From Alphaproteobacteria bacterium (GTDB lineage: Bacteria > Pseudomonadota > Alphaproteobacteria > Bin95): a stretch of DNA of 64,000 bases. The translations under genes and the position numbers were made by a program. The stretch covers positions 169,966-233,965 of the forward strand of contig JAJEIH010000014.1 of the NCBI GenBank assembly GCA_022827685.1, read 5' to 3'. The notes beneath the pieces were generated by a model. That model saw only the letters and a list, made by a program, of their open reading frames with translations. It searched no databases and was not told where the DNA came from. Below are positions 35,822 through 44,783 of this stretch, piece by piece; position 1 is the stretch's first letter; each line of letters starts with the position of its first letter.

Positions 35822-37093
35822 ATGGACGGGCAGCAAGCCATCGGGAACCGGGTTGAAGCGGATGCAGGGCCGTCGGCCTATGTGCCGCCGCTCCAGCTGA
35901 CGGAGGGCCAGCCGCCGCCCGTCGCCGCGAATGGCGGCCTGTCCTACATGTCGTTCGACCGGGACGGCGACGCCGGAACCGCCGCGGCGCTGGAGGCGGC
36001 GCTCCAGCAGATCGCCGAGGGTCACAGCCAGGCGTTGCTCGACCGGCTCGACAATGCGCCTCCGGGCCCCATTGAGACCAAGTGGGGCCCGGGCTTCCGC
36101 GAATATGAGGAATGCCTGGACTATATCTGCGCCAACGGTTTCGAAGTTCCCGAAGGCGGCGTGGCGTTGCCGTTGCGCTACACCGTTTACGAGCACCCGT
36201 CCTACTCCATCGTGCCGTCCAACGCGCTCTGGCGGGACCCGGCGCGCAAGGCCGAAGCGGATGTGCTGCGCAAGGCTGAAGACGAACTCAGGGACCGCAG
36301 CCTCTATTTCCCACAGGTGCTCCGCGATGCGCGCCGGATCGGCGAATACTATCCGGGCCTCGATGTCGGCAGCGCCGAAAGCATGGACAGGCTCGGCGTC
36401 TCGCTGGCGCATCTCGAGTCCAAGTGCGGGAACTTCTACGACTCGGCGGAAGTGGAGCGTGTGTTCTACCCGGAGATCGAGAAGCTCCTGCTGGAGTTCT
36501 TCCCCGATGCGACCGACGCACTGGTCTATAACCACGACGTGTTCGACAAGGACTACCAGGGCGACCGCACGGAAGACCAGGACGCCAAGAATCCCGGCGT
36601 GAATGCGCGTTATGTCAACCTCGTGCACAACGACCTGAACGACAATAGCGGGCGGGTGCGCTGCCGCGAGCTGCTGACGAAGAACCTGCGCAATTTCGGG
36701 CGCACGCAGCACTACACGGAAGCGGAGGCCGACGCGAAGATGTCGCGGCGGTTCATGTCGATCAACCTCGCCAAGCCGATGGAGACGGTGGAGCAGTTCC
36801 CCTTCGTGCTCTGCGCCTGGCCGTCCTTCGCCGACCAGCCCTACATCAACAACTACCGCATCTACGACGACCGGGTGGGCGAGACGACCCGCTTCACCTA
36901 CCGGCCGGACCATGAGTGGTACTGGTTCCCGCGTCAGACGCCGACGGAAGTGTCGATGCTGAAATGCTACGACTCGGTCACGGACGGCTCGGTGTCGCGC
37001 TGGTCGTTCCACTCGGCCTGCATCGATCCGACGGCGCCGGCCGACGCGCGTTGCCGCAAGAATGTCGTGGTCCGCTCCTACGTCTTCTTCTAG
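35822..37093 (+). CDS. CmcJ/NvfI-family oxidoreductase
   Basis: A 423-residue protein of the CmcJ/NvfI (GA4 desaturase-like) family. Family core: VYNHDVFDKDYQG, VNLVHNDLNDNSG, FMSINLAKPMETVEQFPFVL, WYWFPRQTPTEVSMLKCYDS and FHSACIDPTAPADARCRKNV. Fungal and actinobacterial members hydroxylate or desaturate secondary metabolites using Fe(II)/2-oxoglutarate-like chemistry. The ATG is preceded by GGAGGA at 7 nt. It is alone, with no biosynthetic cluster visible, and followed by a terminator-like palindrome. The substrate is unknown. Confidence 0.85.
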   Translation: MDGQQAIGNRVEADAGPSAYVPPLQLTEGQPPPVAANGGLSYMSFDRDGDAGTAAALEAALQQIAEGHSQALLDRLDNAPPGPIETKWGPGFREYEECLDYICANGFEVPEGGVALPLRYTVYEHPSYSIVPSNALWRDPARKAEADVLRKAEDELRDRSLYFPQVLRDARRIGEYYPGLDVGSAESMDRLGVSLAHLESKCGNFYDSAEVERVFYPEIEKLLLEFFPDATDALVYNHDVFDKDYQGDRTEDQDAKNPGVNARYVNLVHNDLNDNSGRVRCRELLTKNLRNFGRTQHYTEAEADAKMSRRFMSINLAKPMETVEQFPFVLCAWPSFADQPYINNYRIYDDRVGETTRFTYRPDHEWYWFPRQTPTEVSMLKCYDSVTDGSVSRWSFHSACIDPTAPADARCRKNVVVRSYVFF

Positions 37094-37157
37094 ACGCCCG
37101 CTTTACGATGGAGTCCCGGCCTCGCCGGCCGGGAGAAGCGGGCGGACATTTTCTTCC

Positions 37158-37183
37158 TCACCCCGGACCCCGGTCCGGGGTGA
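37158..37183. terminator. Perfect 12-bp palindrome then T-run, likely terminator of the CmcJ-family gene
   Basis: Arms TCACCCCGGACC (37158-37169) and GGTCCGGGGTGA (37172-37183) separated by 2 bp, followed by CGCTTTT, 64 bp after the stop. The sequence also belongs to the same family of GTCACCCCGG palindromes as those at 19982 and 20702, so it may be a repeat insertion rather than a dedicated terminator. Confidence 0.6.
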
Positions 37184-37368
37184 CGCTTTTCGGGCTTGCC
37201 CTGAAAAGCGCTCCGGAAGGCCGGGAGCGGGCGGTTCGGGGTCGGACGCAAGCCCGCCGCAAACCGCCGGGCGAACGCCGCGGCGCGTCAGGGAATTCCT
37301 GCGCCGGCGCATGCACCACGACCCCCACAAGGTCGCTCGCTGCCCGGCGGACGGCCGTGGACATTCCC

Positions 37369-37836
37369 TCAGTCCCAATACCCGGTGCGGCGAGCCCGGT
37401 TCCGGTAGGCGCGGGCGTGGCGGGCGGCGATGCGGGCCACGCGCTCGGGCGCGAAGTCGAGCTGGCCGAGCGTGACGGCGATGTCGAGCAGTTCGTCATA
37501 GCGCGCGATCAGCCCGTCCCGGAGGCGGAAGCGCGACATGCCCTCGACGACAACCCGGCGGCCGGCCGCGTCCTCGAGGCGGGAGTGGTAGCCGAACAGC
37601 CAGGAGGCATAGCCGATGTCGCCCGCCTCACAGATGTCCTCGAAGCGCCAGCGGAAGCTGTCGGCATCGCGCCAGAAATGGTTTTCAAGCATGTCCGCAA
37701 TGGCGTCCCGGCCGTGGAACTCGCCGTAAAAGGTGTCGTGGTAGATGCCGTCCTCGGTGAAGCAGGCGGCCAGCGCCAGCCCGTCGCCCGCCTCCACGGC
37801 GGCCGCGAAGCCGGGCAAGAGGGTGTTCAACGCCAT
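37369..37836 (-). CDS. SnoaL-like/NTF2-fold protein
   Basis: A 155-residue NTF2-like protein: FAAAVEAGDGLALAACFTEDGIYHDTFYGEFHGRDAI is the classical start of SnoaL folds, ending FRLRDGLIARYDELLD. The fold is used by polyketide cyclases, isomerases and scaffold domains. The start ATG at 37836 is preceded by AAAGGAAAG. It is the last gene of the PrpD/UxaA/SnoaL run, 41 bp after the dehydratase. Confidence 0.85.
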   Translation of the reverse strand: MALNTLLPGFAAAVEAGDGLALAACFTEDGIYHDTFYGEFHGRDAIADMLENHFWRDADSFRWRFEDICEAGDIGYASWLFGYHSRLEDAAGRRVVVEGMSRFRLRDGLIARYDELLDIAVTLGQLDFAPERVARIAARHARAYRNRARRTGYWD

Positions 37837-37877
37837 CGCAACTTTCCTTTCCGGTGCGGGCTGCGTCCGCCCGGCGC

Positions 37878-39395
37878 TCACATCACCGCGCCGACCTGCC
37901 AGGGGATGAACTCCGCTGTGCCGAGGCCCTGGGCTTCGGATTTGGTGGCCTCGCCGGAGGCGACGGCGAGGAACTTGTCGAATATCTCGCTTCCGACCTC
38001 CGCCACGCTCGCGTCTCCGTCGGTAATCGTGCCGCAATTGATATCCATGTCCTCTTCGAGGCGGCGGTACATCTCGGTGTTGGTGGCGAGCTTGATCGAG
38101 GGCACCGGCTTGTTGCCATAGACCGAGCCGCGCCCGGTGGTAAAGCAGACAAGGTTCGCCCCGGACGCCACCTGCCCGGTGATGGAGCATGGGTCGTAGC
38201 CGGGGCTGTCCATGAACACGAAGCCCTTGCGGTCGATGGGCTCGCCATAGCGGTAAACCCCGGCGAGATTGGTGGTGCCGCCCTTGGCCGCCGCGCCGAG
38301 CGACTTCTCCAGGATGGTCGTGAGGCCGCCCGCCTTGTTGCCGGGCGAGGGGTTGTTGTTCATCTCGCCGCCATTGCGCGCCGTGTAGTCCTCCCACCAG
38401 CGGATGCGCTCGATGAGCTTCCGGCCGGTGCGCTCGTCCACGGCCCGGCGGGTCAGCAGATGCTCCGCGCCGTATATTTCCGGCGTCTCGGCCAGCACGC
38501 CGGTGCCGCCGTGGCGGACCAGATTGTCCACGGCCGCGCCGAGCGCCGGGTTGGCGGTAATGCCGGAATAGCCATCCGAGCCGCCGCATTGCAGCGCGAC
38601 GGTGAGCTCCGAGGCCGCAACGGGCTGGCGCCGCGCGCGGTCCGCCTCCGGCAGCATCTCGCGGATGAGGTCGCAGCCCCGTTCCACCGTGCGCCGGAGG
38701 CCGCCGGTCTCCTGGATGTTCATGGTGCTGAGGAAGGGGCCGCGCTCCAGCCCGTAGGCTTCGAGCAGGAAGTCGATCTGGTTGACCTCGCAGCCGAGGC
38801 CGACCAGCACGATGCCGGCGAAGTTCGGGTGGCGCGCATGGCCCCAGAGCACGCGCTGGAGGTTTTCGTAGCCGTCTCCCGCCCCGGCCATGCCGCAGCC
38901 GGTCGAGTGGGTGAGCGCCACGACGCCGTCCACATGCGGGTAGTCCGCCAGGATGCGGTCCTCCACCGCCTCGGCGATGAAGCGCGCGGCGGTGGCCGAG
39001 CAGTTCACGCTGGTCAGCACGCCGATATAATTCCTTGTGCCGACCCGGCCGTTCGCGCGCAGATAGCCCTGGAAGCTCGCCCGATTGCCCTCCGGAACGA
39101 AATCGACCGGCTTCATCTCCTGCCCGATGGCGTAGTCGCGCTCGAAATCGCCCATGGCGCAGTTGTGGACATGGACATGCGCGCCGGCCTCCACCGGCTC
39201 GCTGGCGAAGCCGATGATCTGGTCGTATTTGCGCACCGGCTCGCCCGCCGCAATCGGGCGCGTGGCGATCTTGTGCCCGGCCGGCACGACGTCGAGCGCG
39301 GTGACGCTCTCGCCCGGAAGCTCGGTTCCGGAGAGGATATCGACGCGGGCGACGACCACATTGTCTTCGGGCGCAAGGCGGATGGAGAGGATCAT
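37878..39395 (-). CDS. UxaA-family altronate/galactarate dehydratase
   Basis: A 505-residue dehydratase. The N-terminal SAF domain (DNVVVARVDILSGTEL to about residue 90) precedes the large catalytic domain (VGTRNYIGVLTSVNCSATAA, HSTGCGMAG, ALQCGGSDGYSGITANPALG, NLVCFTTGRGSVYG). The family dehydrates sugar acids (altronate, galactarate) using Fe(II). Here the substrate is probably a sugar acid or related hydroxy acid. AGGAGG lies 12 nt before the ATG. It follows the PrpD gene by 15 bp. Confidence 0.93.
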   Translation of the reverse strand: MILSIRLAPEDNVVVARVDILSGTELPGESVTALDVVPAGHKIATRPIAAGEPVRKYDQIIGFASEPVEAGAHVHVHNCAMGDFERDYAIGQEMKPVDFVPEGNRASFQGYLRANGRVGTRNYIGVLTSVNCSATAARFIAEAVEDRILADYPHVDGVVALTHSTGCGMAGAGDGYENLQRVLWGHARHPNFAGIVLVGLGCEVNQIDFLLEAYGLERGPFLSTMNIQETGGLRRTVERGCDLIREMLPEADRARRQPVAASELTVALQCGGSDGYSGITANPALGAAVDNLVRHGGTGVLAETPEIYGAEHLLTRRAVDERTGRKLIERIRWWEDYTARNGGEMNNNPSPGNKAGGLTTILEKSLGAAAKGGTTNLAGVYRYGEPIDRKGFVFMDSPGYDPCSITGQVASGANLVCFTTGRGSVYGNKPVPSIKLATNTEMYRRLEEDMDINCGTITDGDASVAEVGSEIFDKFLAVASGEATKSEAQGLGTAEFIPWQVGAVM

Positions 39396-39410
39396 GGACG
39401 GATGTGCCTC

Positions 39411-40742
39411 CTAAGCGGCGAGAAGGTTGTGGAGTTCGCCGGCGCGGCCGGGGGCGTCGAAATCCCAGGCGAGCGCGCTCAGCGTTTCGGCCGCCTCGCC
39501 CAGCGCCGGTTCGGCGAGCGAGCGGAATTTGGCTTCCAGGTCGGCGCGGGAGAGCGGGTTGCCCGGATTGCCGCGCGCCATGGCCGTTTCGCGCCGGTCG
39601 GTGGCTCCGTCGAACCACCGGACTTCCAGCGCCGCCGAGCGCGTGTCCCGGCCGGGCTCGGCCACCGGCTCGACGCGGGCGAGCACCGAGCGCAGGTCCG
39701 GGTCGGCTAGCGTCCCGGCGGTGAAGTCGCCTTCCACCGCCGGTCGCCCGGCAAGGCCGAGCGCCGTGCAGAAGGCGAGGCTGAACTTGCCTTCGAGCGG
39801 GGTTTGCGGGTCCGCCTTGCCGGCAAGCCGGATCGCGGCGGGATTGACGCGAAGCTCGATGCGCCGGGGCTCGCGGCCCGCCGCCTCCGGTGCGAGCGCC
39901 CGCGCGGCGTCGATGACCGGGTGGGTCAGCAGGCAGGCGGCATAGGGCTTGACCGTGTTGCGCAGCAGCTCCCAGCCATCGTCGAAATCCACCTCGCCGA
40001 TGGCCGCCGCGCCATCCTGCACCAGCGCGCTGCCGAGCCCGCCTTCGGCTTCCAGCAGGGCCTCGGACGCCTCGAAGCCGGCGGCCGCGAGCTCCGCCGC
40101 CAGCACGCCGTTCATCGCGGCCTTGCCGGCATGGAATGGCTTGGCATGGGTGCCGAAGGAGCCGGTCAGACCGCCAGCCTGCGTGGCGGCGGCACCGAGC
40201 GCGCGGGCGATGCCGTCGTCGTCCAGCCGCAACAGCACGGCTGCGGCGACCGCCGCGCCGAGCGCGCCGAAAATGCCGGTGGAGTGCCAGCCGCGGAGAT
40301 TGGCCACCCCGCCGATGCCGTTGCCGAGGCGCGCGCCCGCCTCGAAGCCGGCGATGAAGGCGGCCATCATGTCCCGGCCCTCGGCGCCGGTCTGCTGCCC
40401 CACGGCCAGTGCGGCCGACCAGACCGGGGCGGAGAGATGCGCCGTCGCGCCGACATGGGTGTCGTCATAGTCGAGGCAGTGGGCCAAGGTGCCGTTGACG
40501 AGCGCCGCCCCGGCCGCGCAGGTCGTGCCGCCGAGCGCGATGCGCGCCCTGCCTTCGGCCCGCCAGCCCTCGACGACGCGGCGTACCGCCCTGCCGCCAG
40601 GCTCGCCGAGCGCGCCAAGCGTGACGCCCAGCGTGTCGAGCAGGCAGGCCCTTGCCGCTTCCATGACCTCGGGCGGCCAATTTCGGCCGGGGGCCGCAGC
40701 CGCCCAGGACGCCACGCGCCGGATCGTTTCGTTTCCGCTCAT
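39411..40742 (-). CDS. MmgE/PrpD family protein
   Basis: About 443 residues of the MmgE/PrpD family (2-methylcitrate dehydratase-like). Seen: NGTLAHCLDYDDTHVGATAHLSAPV, GLTGSFGTHAKPFHAGKAAMNGVLAAELA and GKFSLAFCTALGLA, the family blocks. Members dehydrate 2-methylcitrate or act on related hydroxyacids such as itaconate or isomerise aconitate-like acids. Here it stands next to a UxaA-type dehydratase and a SnoaL-like protein, not a methylcitrate operon, so a different acid is likely. The ATG at 40742 is chosen; one at 40754 is also possible. Confidence 0.88.
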   Translation of the reverse strand: MSGNETIRRVASWAAAAPGRNWPPEVMEAARACLLDTLGVTLGALGEPGGRAVRRVVEGWRAEGRARIALGGTTCAAGAALVNGTLAHCLDYDDTHVGATAHLSAPVWSAALAVGQQTGAEGRDMMAAFIAGFEAGARLGNGIGGVANLRGWHSTGIFGALGAAVAAAVLLRLDDDGIARALGAAATQAGGLTGSFGTHAKPFHAGKAAMNGVLAAELAAAGFEASEALLEAEGGLGSALVQDGAAAIGEVDFDDGWELLRNTVKPYAACLLTHPVIDAARALAPEAAGREPRRIELRVNPAAIRLAGKADPQTPLEGKFSLAFCTALGLAGRPAVEGDFTAGTLADPDLRSVLARVEPVAEPGRDTRSAALEVRWFDGATDRRETAMARGNPGNPLSRADLEAKFRSLAEPALGEAAETLSALAWDFDAPGRAGELHNLLAA

Positions 40743-40784
40743 CTTCCCGTCCATCCTTCCCTAGCGCCCCGGCCGGGCTGCCGG

Positions 40785-41264
40785 TCACGGCCCGGCGCAG
40801 GCGCCCCAGACCTCGTCGCTCTTCAGCCAACCCTTGTGGCCCTCCTTCGAAACCCTGCACCAGCCGTCCCGGCGCTCCAGCACCGTGACCACCACATTCG
40901 GCTTCAGCACGGCCACGCCGCGGGCGCCCGTCTCCGGCGACCGCCTGAGCAGCCGGTCCGCGGCGGTCACGATGGCGCGGGGCCAGTCCGCCAGCAGATG
41001 CGCGCTCATCCAGCCTGTCTCGCCCCTGGGATCTTCGACCTTACGCCAGTTGAAATGCTCCTTGACGATGCGCACCGGCAGGCCGCGCTTTTCATAGCGC
41101 CAGAGCACGGGATAGTTCGTGCTCGGCCCGACACGGAGATTGGCCTCGGTGGCGCGGATCGCAGCATATCGCGGCAGAGGCAGGCCGGTGAGCCGCTCGC
41201 CGGCCGCGGCCGCAGCGCTGCAGAAGCACAGGGCCGCGATGACGCTGCTTCGCAATGCCGTCAC
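40785..41264 (-). CDS. Secreted bacterial SH3 domain protein
   Basis: A 159-residue protein with a Sec signal (residues about 1-22, ending AAAAG). Two SH3-like repeats: EANLRVGPSTNYPVLWRYEKRGLPV with WRKVEDPRGETGWM, and a second copy KPNVVVTVLERRDGWCRVSKEGHKGWL. The pattern matches bacterial SH3 proteins that bind peptidoglycan or other envelope targets. The GTG start overlaps the MFS stop (GTGA), so it is coupled to that gene. Confidence 0.87.
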   Translation of the reverse strand: MTALRSSVIAALCFCSAAAAAGERLTGLPLPRYAAIRATEANLRVGPSTNYPVLWRYEKRGLPVRIVKEHFNWRKVEDPRGETGWMSAHLLADWPRAIVTAADRLLRRSPETGARGVAVLKPNVVVTVLERRDGWCRVSKEGHKGWLKSDEVWGACAGP

Positions 41265-42472
41265 CGCCGCGCCTCCGGCCAGACGACGAGCGCCAGCGCC
41301 AGGATGACCAGCCCCTCGACGGCGACGACAGTGACGGCCGTGTAGGCGCCCAGCCATTCCGCGAGCAGGCCCATATGCAGGAAGCCGATCGGCCCCGTGC
41401 CGATGCAGATGGTCAGCGCGCCCATGGCGCGGTTGCGCATTTCCGGGCTCGCGCCGAGATAGGTCAGGGTCGCTTGCATGGTCGCGAAACACGCGCCTCC
41501 GATGCCGGCCGTGACCAGAATTGTGCCAGAAAGCAGGAACCAGGGCGAGGCCGCGAACACGATGGCGGACACCATGTAGGACGCAACGCCGAAGACATAG
41601 ATACGCCGGAACCAGACGGCGCGGCCGAACCAGGCGATGCCGAGCGCGCCGAGCAGGGCTCCCAACCCCTCGGCGCTCTGCAGCACGCCCACCGGGAACG
41701 CGGTGAGGCCGAGCGCGTCCTTCCCGATCACCGGCACCATCGAGGTCATCGGGAAGCCCCAGATATTGTAGACGACGGTGACGGCCAGCGTGGCGACCAG
41801 CGGGCGGTTGGTGCGAATGTAGCGGAAGCCGTCACGAAGCGCGGTCAGCACGCGGGCAGGCGCGGCGCCCGTCCGGACATCCGTCCCGACACGGACGCGC
41901 GCCATGAGCAGCAGCGAGAGGAGATTGAGGGCGGCGCCGGTGAAGAACGCCCCGGACATGCCGATGCCCTCCAGCAGCGCCCCGCCGGCAAGCGGCCCGA
42001 GCATCCGGGTCGCATTGTTGGTGGCGGTGTCGAACCCCATCGCCTGGGCCACCCGCCCGTCGCCGGCAATGTCGCCCAGCATGGTGCGCCGGAGCGGCAT
42101 TTCGCCGGACCAGATCATGCCGTTGAGGAAGGCGCCGGCCGCCACATGCCAGACCTCCAGCGCGCCGAGCGCAGCCAGGACGCCCAGCAACACCGAGTTT
42201 GCGACCAATACGCAGAGGCCCGCGATTACCAGCGTCCGGCGGTCGAACCGCTCGGCCAGGGAGCCGGCGAGCGCGCCGAAGAGCATGAGCGGCAGGAACC
42301 GCAGCACGAACATCAGCGTCACGTCGAAGGCCGAACCGGTGCGGTCGAACACCCACACGCCGACCGCCAGGATTTCCAGCCAGCGGTTCACGTTGGAGAG
42401 CGCGCCCGAAACCCAGACGCGCCGGAACGCGACATTGCCGATAAGCGCGAAGGGACTTATTGTGCCGGTCAT
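41261..42472 (-). CDS. MFS transporter (DHA3-like)
   Basis: A 403-residue major facilitator with 12 predicted helices. GSLAERFDRRTLVIAGL is the conserved loop between helices 2 and 3. The sequence resembles the DHA3 drug or siderophore export group. Substrate unknown. The ATG at 42472 is preferred over a GTG at 42490. It is upstream of the SH3 gene and divergent from the PHA depolymerase gene across 98 bp. Confidence 0.9.
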   Translation of the reverse strand: MTGTISPFALIGNVAFRRVWVSGALSNVNRWLEILAVGVWVFDRTGSAFDVTLMFVLRFLPLMLFGALAGSLAERFDRRTLVIAGLCVLVANSVLLGVLAALGALEVWHVAAGAFLNGMIWSGEMPLRRTMLGDIAGDGRVAQAMGFDTATNNATRMLGPLAGGALLEGIGMSGAFFTGAALNLLSLLLMARVRVGTDVRTGAAPARVLTALRDGFRYIRTNRPLVATLAVTVVYNIWGFPMTSMVPVIGKDALGLTAFPVGVLQSAEGLGALLGALGIAWFGRAVWFRRIYVFGVASYMVSAIVFAASPWFLLSGTILVTAGIGGACFATMQATLTYLGASPEMRNRAMGALTICIGTGPIGFLHMGLLAEWLGAYTAVTVVAVEGLVILALALVVWPEARR

Positions 42473-42570
42473 AGGATATGCAAACCCCACCCGCGTTCCG
42501 GGCGCAATCCCGAAAGCCGGCCCGGCCGCCGGATTGCGGGCGTTCCCTGCCCGTATCGGGAAAGGCCGAT

Positions 42571-43788
42571 ATGCTTTACGCGCTTCACGAGATGCAGCGC
42601 CTCGCCTGGGCGCCGGCGCGCATGATGGCCGAGGCCGGCCGGCAGGCGGCGTCCAATCCGCTCCACCCGATGTCCTGGCACCCTGCCGGACGCGCCGTCG
42701 GCGCGGCCTGCGAGCTGTTCGAGCGCGCGAGCCGCAAGCATGGCAAGCCGGAATTCGCCATCCGCCAGGTCCTGAGCGGCGGCGTTCCGCTTGCCGTGCG
42801 GGAGGAGGTCGCCCTTTCGACGCCGTTCTGCGACCTGCTGCATTTCAGGCGCGAGGGCCGCGCCGGGGACCCCGCGGTGCTGGTGGTGGCGCCGCTTTCC
42901 GGCCATTTCGCCACGCTGCTGCGCGACACGGTGCGCGGGCTGCTCGCGGAGCATGACGTCTATATCACCGACTGGCAGGACGCCCGGCAGGTGCCGGCGA
43001 GCCGTGGCCCGTTCACGCTCGACGACTATATCGACACGCTGCTGGAGTTCCTGGCGCGGCTCGGGCCGGAGGCGCATCTCGTCGCCGTCTGCCAGCCCTC
43101 CGTGCCGGCGCTTGCGGCGACGGCGCTGCTCGCCGCCGCAGGCAAGGCCGCGCCGCGTTCGCTCGTGCTGATGGGCGGGCCCATCGACACCCGGGTCGGC
43201 GCCACGAAGGTCAACGAATTCGCCAGGGCGCACAGCCGGCGCTGGTTCGAGCAGATGCTGGTCCAGACCGTGCCGCCGCCCTATCCGGGTCTCGGGCGGC
43301 GGGTCTATCCGGGCTTCATGCAACTTTCGGGCTTCATGGGCATGAACCTCGACCGCCATGTCGGCGCGCATCTGCGCATGTTCGAGCATCTGGTGACGGG
43401 GGACGGCGAGAGCGCCGAGGCCCATCGCCGCTTCTACGACGAATACCTGGCCGTCATGGACATGCCGGCGGAATATTTCCTGGAGACGGTGGAGCGGGTC
43501 TTCCAGGAGCATCACCTGCCGCGCGGGCTGTTCACCCATCGTGGCCTGCCGGTGGATACGACGGCGATACGCGATACCGCGCTGATGACCGTCGAGGGCG
43601 AACGCGACGACATTTCCGGCGTCGGCCAGACGGAGGCCGCCCACAGCCTCTGCCCGAACGTGCCGGCGGAACGCCGCCGCCACCGCCTGCAGGCCCGGGT
43701 CGGCCATTACGGCATCTTCAACGGGCGCCGATGGCGGAACGAAATCCTGCCCGATGTCGCCGATTTCATTCGCGCCGCGCGAAGCTGA
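42571..43788 (+). CDS. phaZ: Intracellular polyhydroxyalkanoate depolymerase
   Basis: A 405-residue PhaZ of the intracellular type. The nucleophile region VAVCQPSVPALAA has cysteine in the CQPS box, the acid is GERDDISGVGQT and the histidine is VGHYGIFNGRRW. These are typical of the intracellular depolymerases of alphaproteobacteria that mobilise stored polyhydroxybutyrate. GGGAAAGG precedes the ATG. It is followed 15 bp later by a DapA-like gene. Confidence 0.93.
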   Translation: MLYALHEMQRLAWAPARMMAEAGRQAASNPLHPMSWHPAGRAVGAACELFERASRKHGKPEFAIRQVLSGGVPLAVREEVALSTPFCDLLHFRREGRAGDPAVLVVAPLSGHFATLLRDTVRGLLAEHDVYITDWQDARQVPASRGPFTLDDYIDTLLEFLARLGPEAHLVAVCQPSVPALAATALLAAAGKAAPRSLVLMGGPIDTRVGATKVNEFARAHSRRWFEQMLVQTVPPPYPGLGRRVYPGFMQLSGFMGMNLDRHVGAHLRMFEHLVTGDGESAEAHRRFYDEYLAVMDMPAEYFLETVERVFQEHHLPRGLFTHRGLPVDTTAIRDTALMTVEGERDDISGVGQTEAAHSLCPNVPAERRRHRLQARVGHYGIFNGRRWRNEILPDVADFIRAARS

Positions 43789-43803
43789 GGAGTCCCGACC
43801 CCG

Positions 43804-44727
43804 ATGAACCATGTGCTGCAGACCGACGAACCGCGGGGCGTTGCGGTCGCAACCCTGACGCCGATGACCGCGGCGCTCGAGCCGGATTTCGGCCGTTTCG
43901 CGGCGCATTGCCGGCGCATGCTGGAGCTGGGCGCCGACCTGCTGGCGGTTCTCGGCACGACGGGCGAGGCGAATTCCCTCGGCGTGGACGAGAAGCTCCG
44001 CCTTCTGGACGCGCTCGGCGAGTCGGACATACCCGGCGAGACCCTGCTGCCCGGCACCGGAACCTGCTCCATCGTGGACACGGTGATCCTAACGCGCAAG
44101 GCGCTCGAAGTCGGTTCGGCCGGCGTCGTCATGCTGCCGCCTTTCTATTACAAGGGCGTGTCGGATGCGGGGCTGCATGCCGCCTATGAGGAGGTCATCC
44201 AGCGCGTGGGCGACCCGCAGCTCAGGATCTATTTCTACAACTTTCCCTTCAATTCCGGCGTGCCGGTCTCACACGACCTGATCGAGGGCCTGCTCGCGGC
44301 CTATCCGGGCACGATCGCCGGCATCAAGGACAGTTCCGGCGATCTCGACAACATGCTGGCGATGTGCAGGCGTTTCCCCGGCTTCGGCGTGTTTGCAGGC
44401 TCGGAACAGTTCCTGCTGCCGGTGCTGGAGGCGGGCGGCGCCGGCTGCATCTCCGCGACGGCGAATGTCACCATAGGCCTCTGCGCCGAGGTGCTGGCCG
44501 CGGCGAGGGCCGGCGAGGACGCCGGCGCCCTTCAGGAAAGGCTCTCCGCCTGGCGCCTCGCGATCCAGTCGCAGCCCTTGATTCCGGCGCTCAAGGCGAT
44601 CGTGGCCCGGGGCGCGGGCGACGATGAATGGCTGGCGCTCCGCCCGCCGCTTACGGCGCTGGATGCGGCGTCCGGCGCTGCGCTCGACGAAGCGCTTGAG
44701 GCGGCCGGATTCGGCAGGGCGGCCTGA
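43804..44727 (+). CDS. DapA/N-acetylneuraminate lyase superfamily aldolase
   Basis: A 307-residue class I aldolase. Schiff-base lysine in TIAGIKDSSGDLDN, upstream LAVLGTTGEANSL carboxylate motif and tyrosine IYFYNFPFNSG. The architecture fits dihydrodipicolinate synthase-like enzymes with other substrates (keto-deoxy sugar acids, hydroxy-proline type). Physiological substrate unknown. It precedes an orphan substrate-binding protein. Confidence 0.9.
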   Translation: MNHVLQTDEPRGVAVATLTPMTAALEPDFGRFAAHCRRMLELGADLLAVLGTTGEANSLGVDEKLRLLDALGESDIPGETLLPGTGTCSIVDTVILTRKALEVGSAGVVMLPPFYYKGVSDAGLHAAYEEVIQRVGDPQLRIYFYNFPFNSGVPVSHDLIEGLLAAYPGTIAGIKDSSGDLDNMLAMCRRFPGFGVFAGSEQFLLPVLEAGGAGCISATANVTIGLCAEVLAAARAGEDAGALQERLSAWRLAIQSQPLIPALKAIVARGAGDDEWLALRPPLTALDAASGAALDEALEAAGFGRAA

Positions 44728-44783
44728 GGCGCGGACCGGGGCGGCGTCCGGCTTGCCGACCTGCGACAAATTGTGCTAGCAGG

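Noticed and set aside
37854..39710. 618-codon open frame on the plus strand opposite the UxaA and PrpD genes
   Set aside because: Overlaps two family-identified genes and has no motif; typical high-GC antisense frame.
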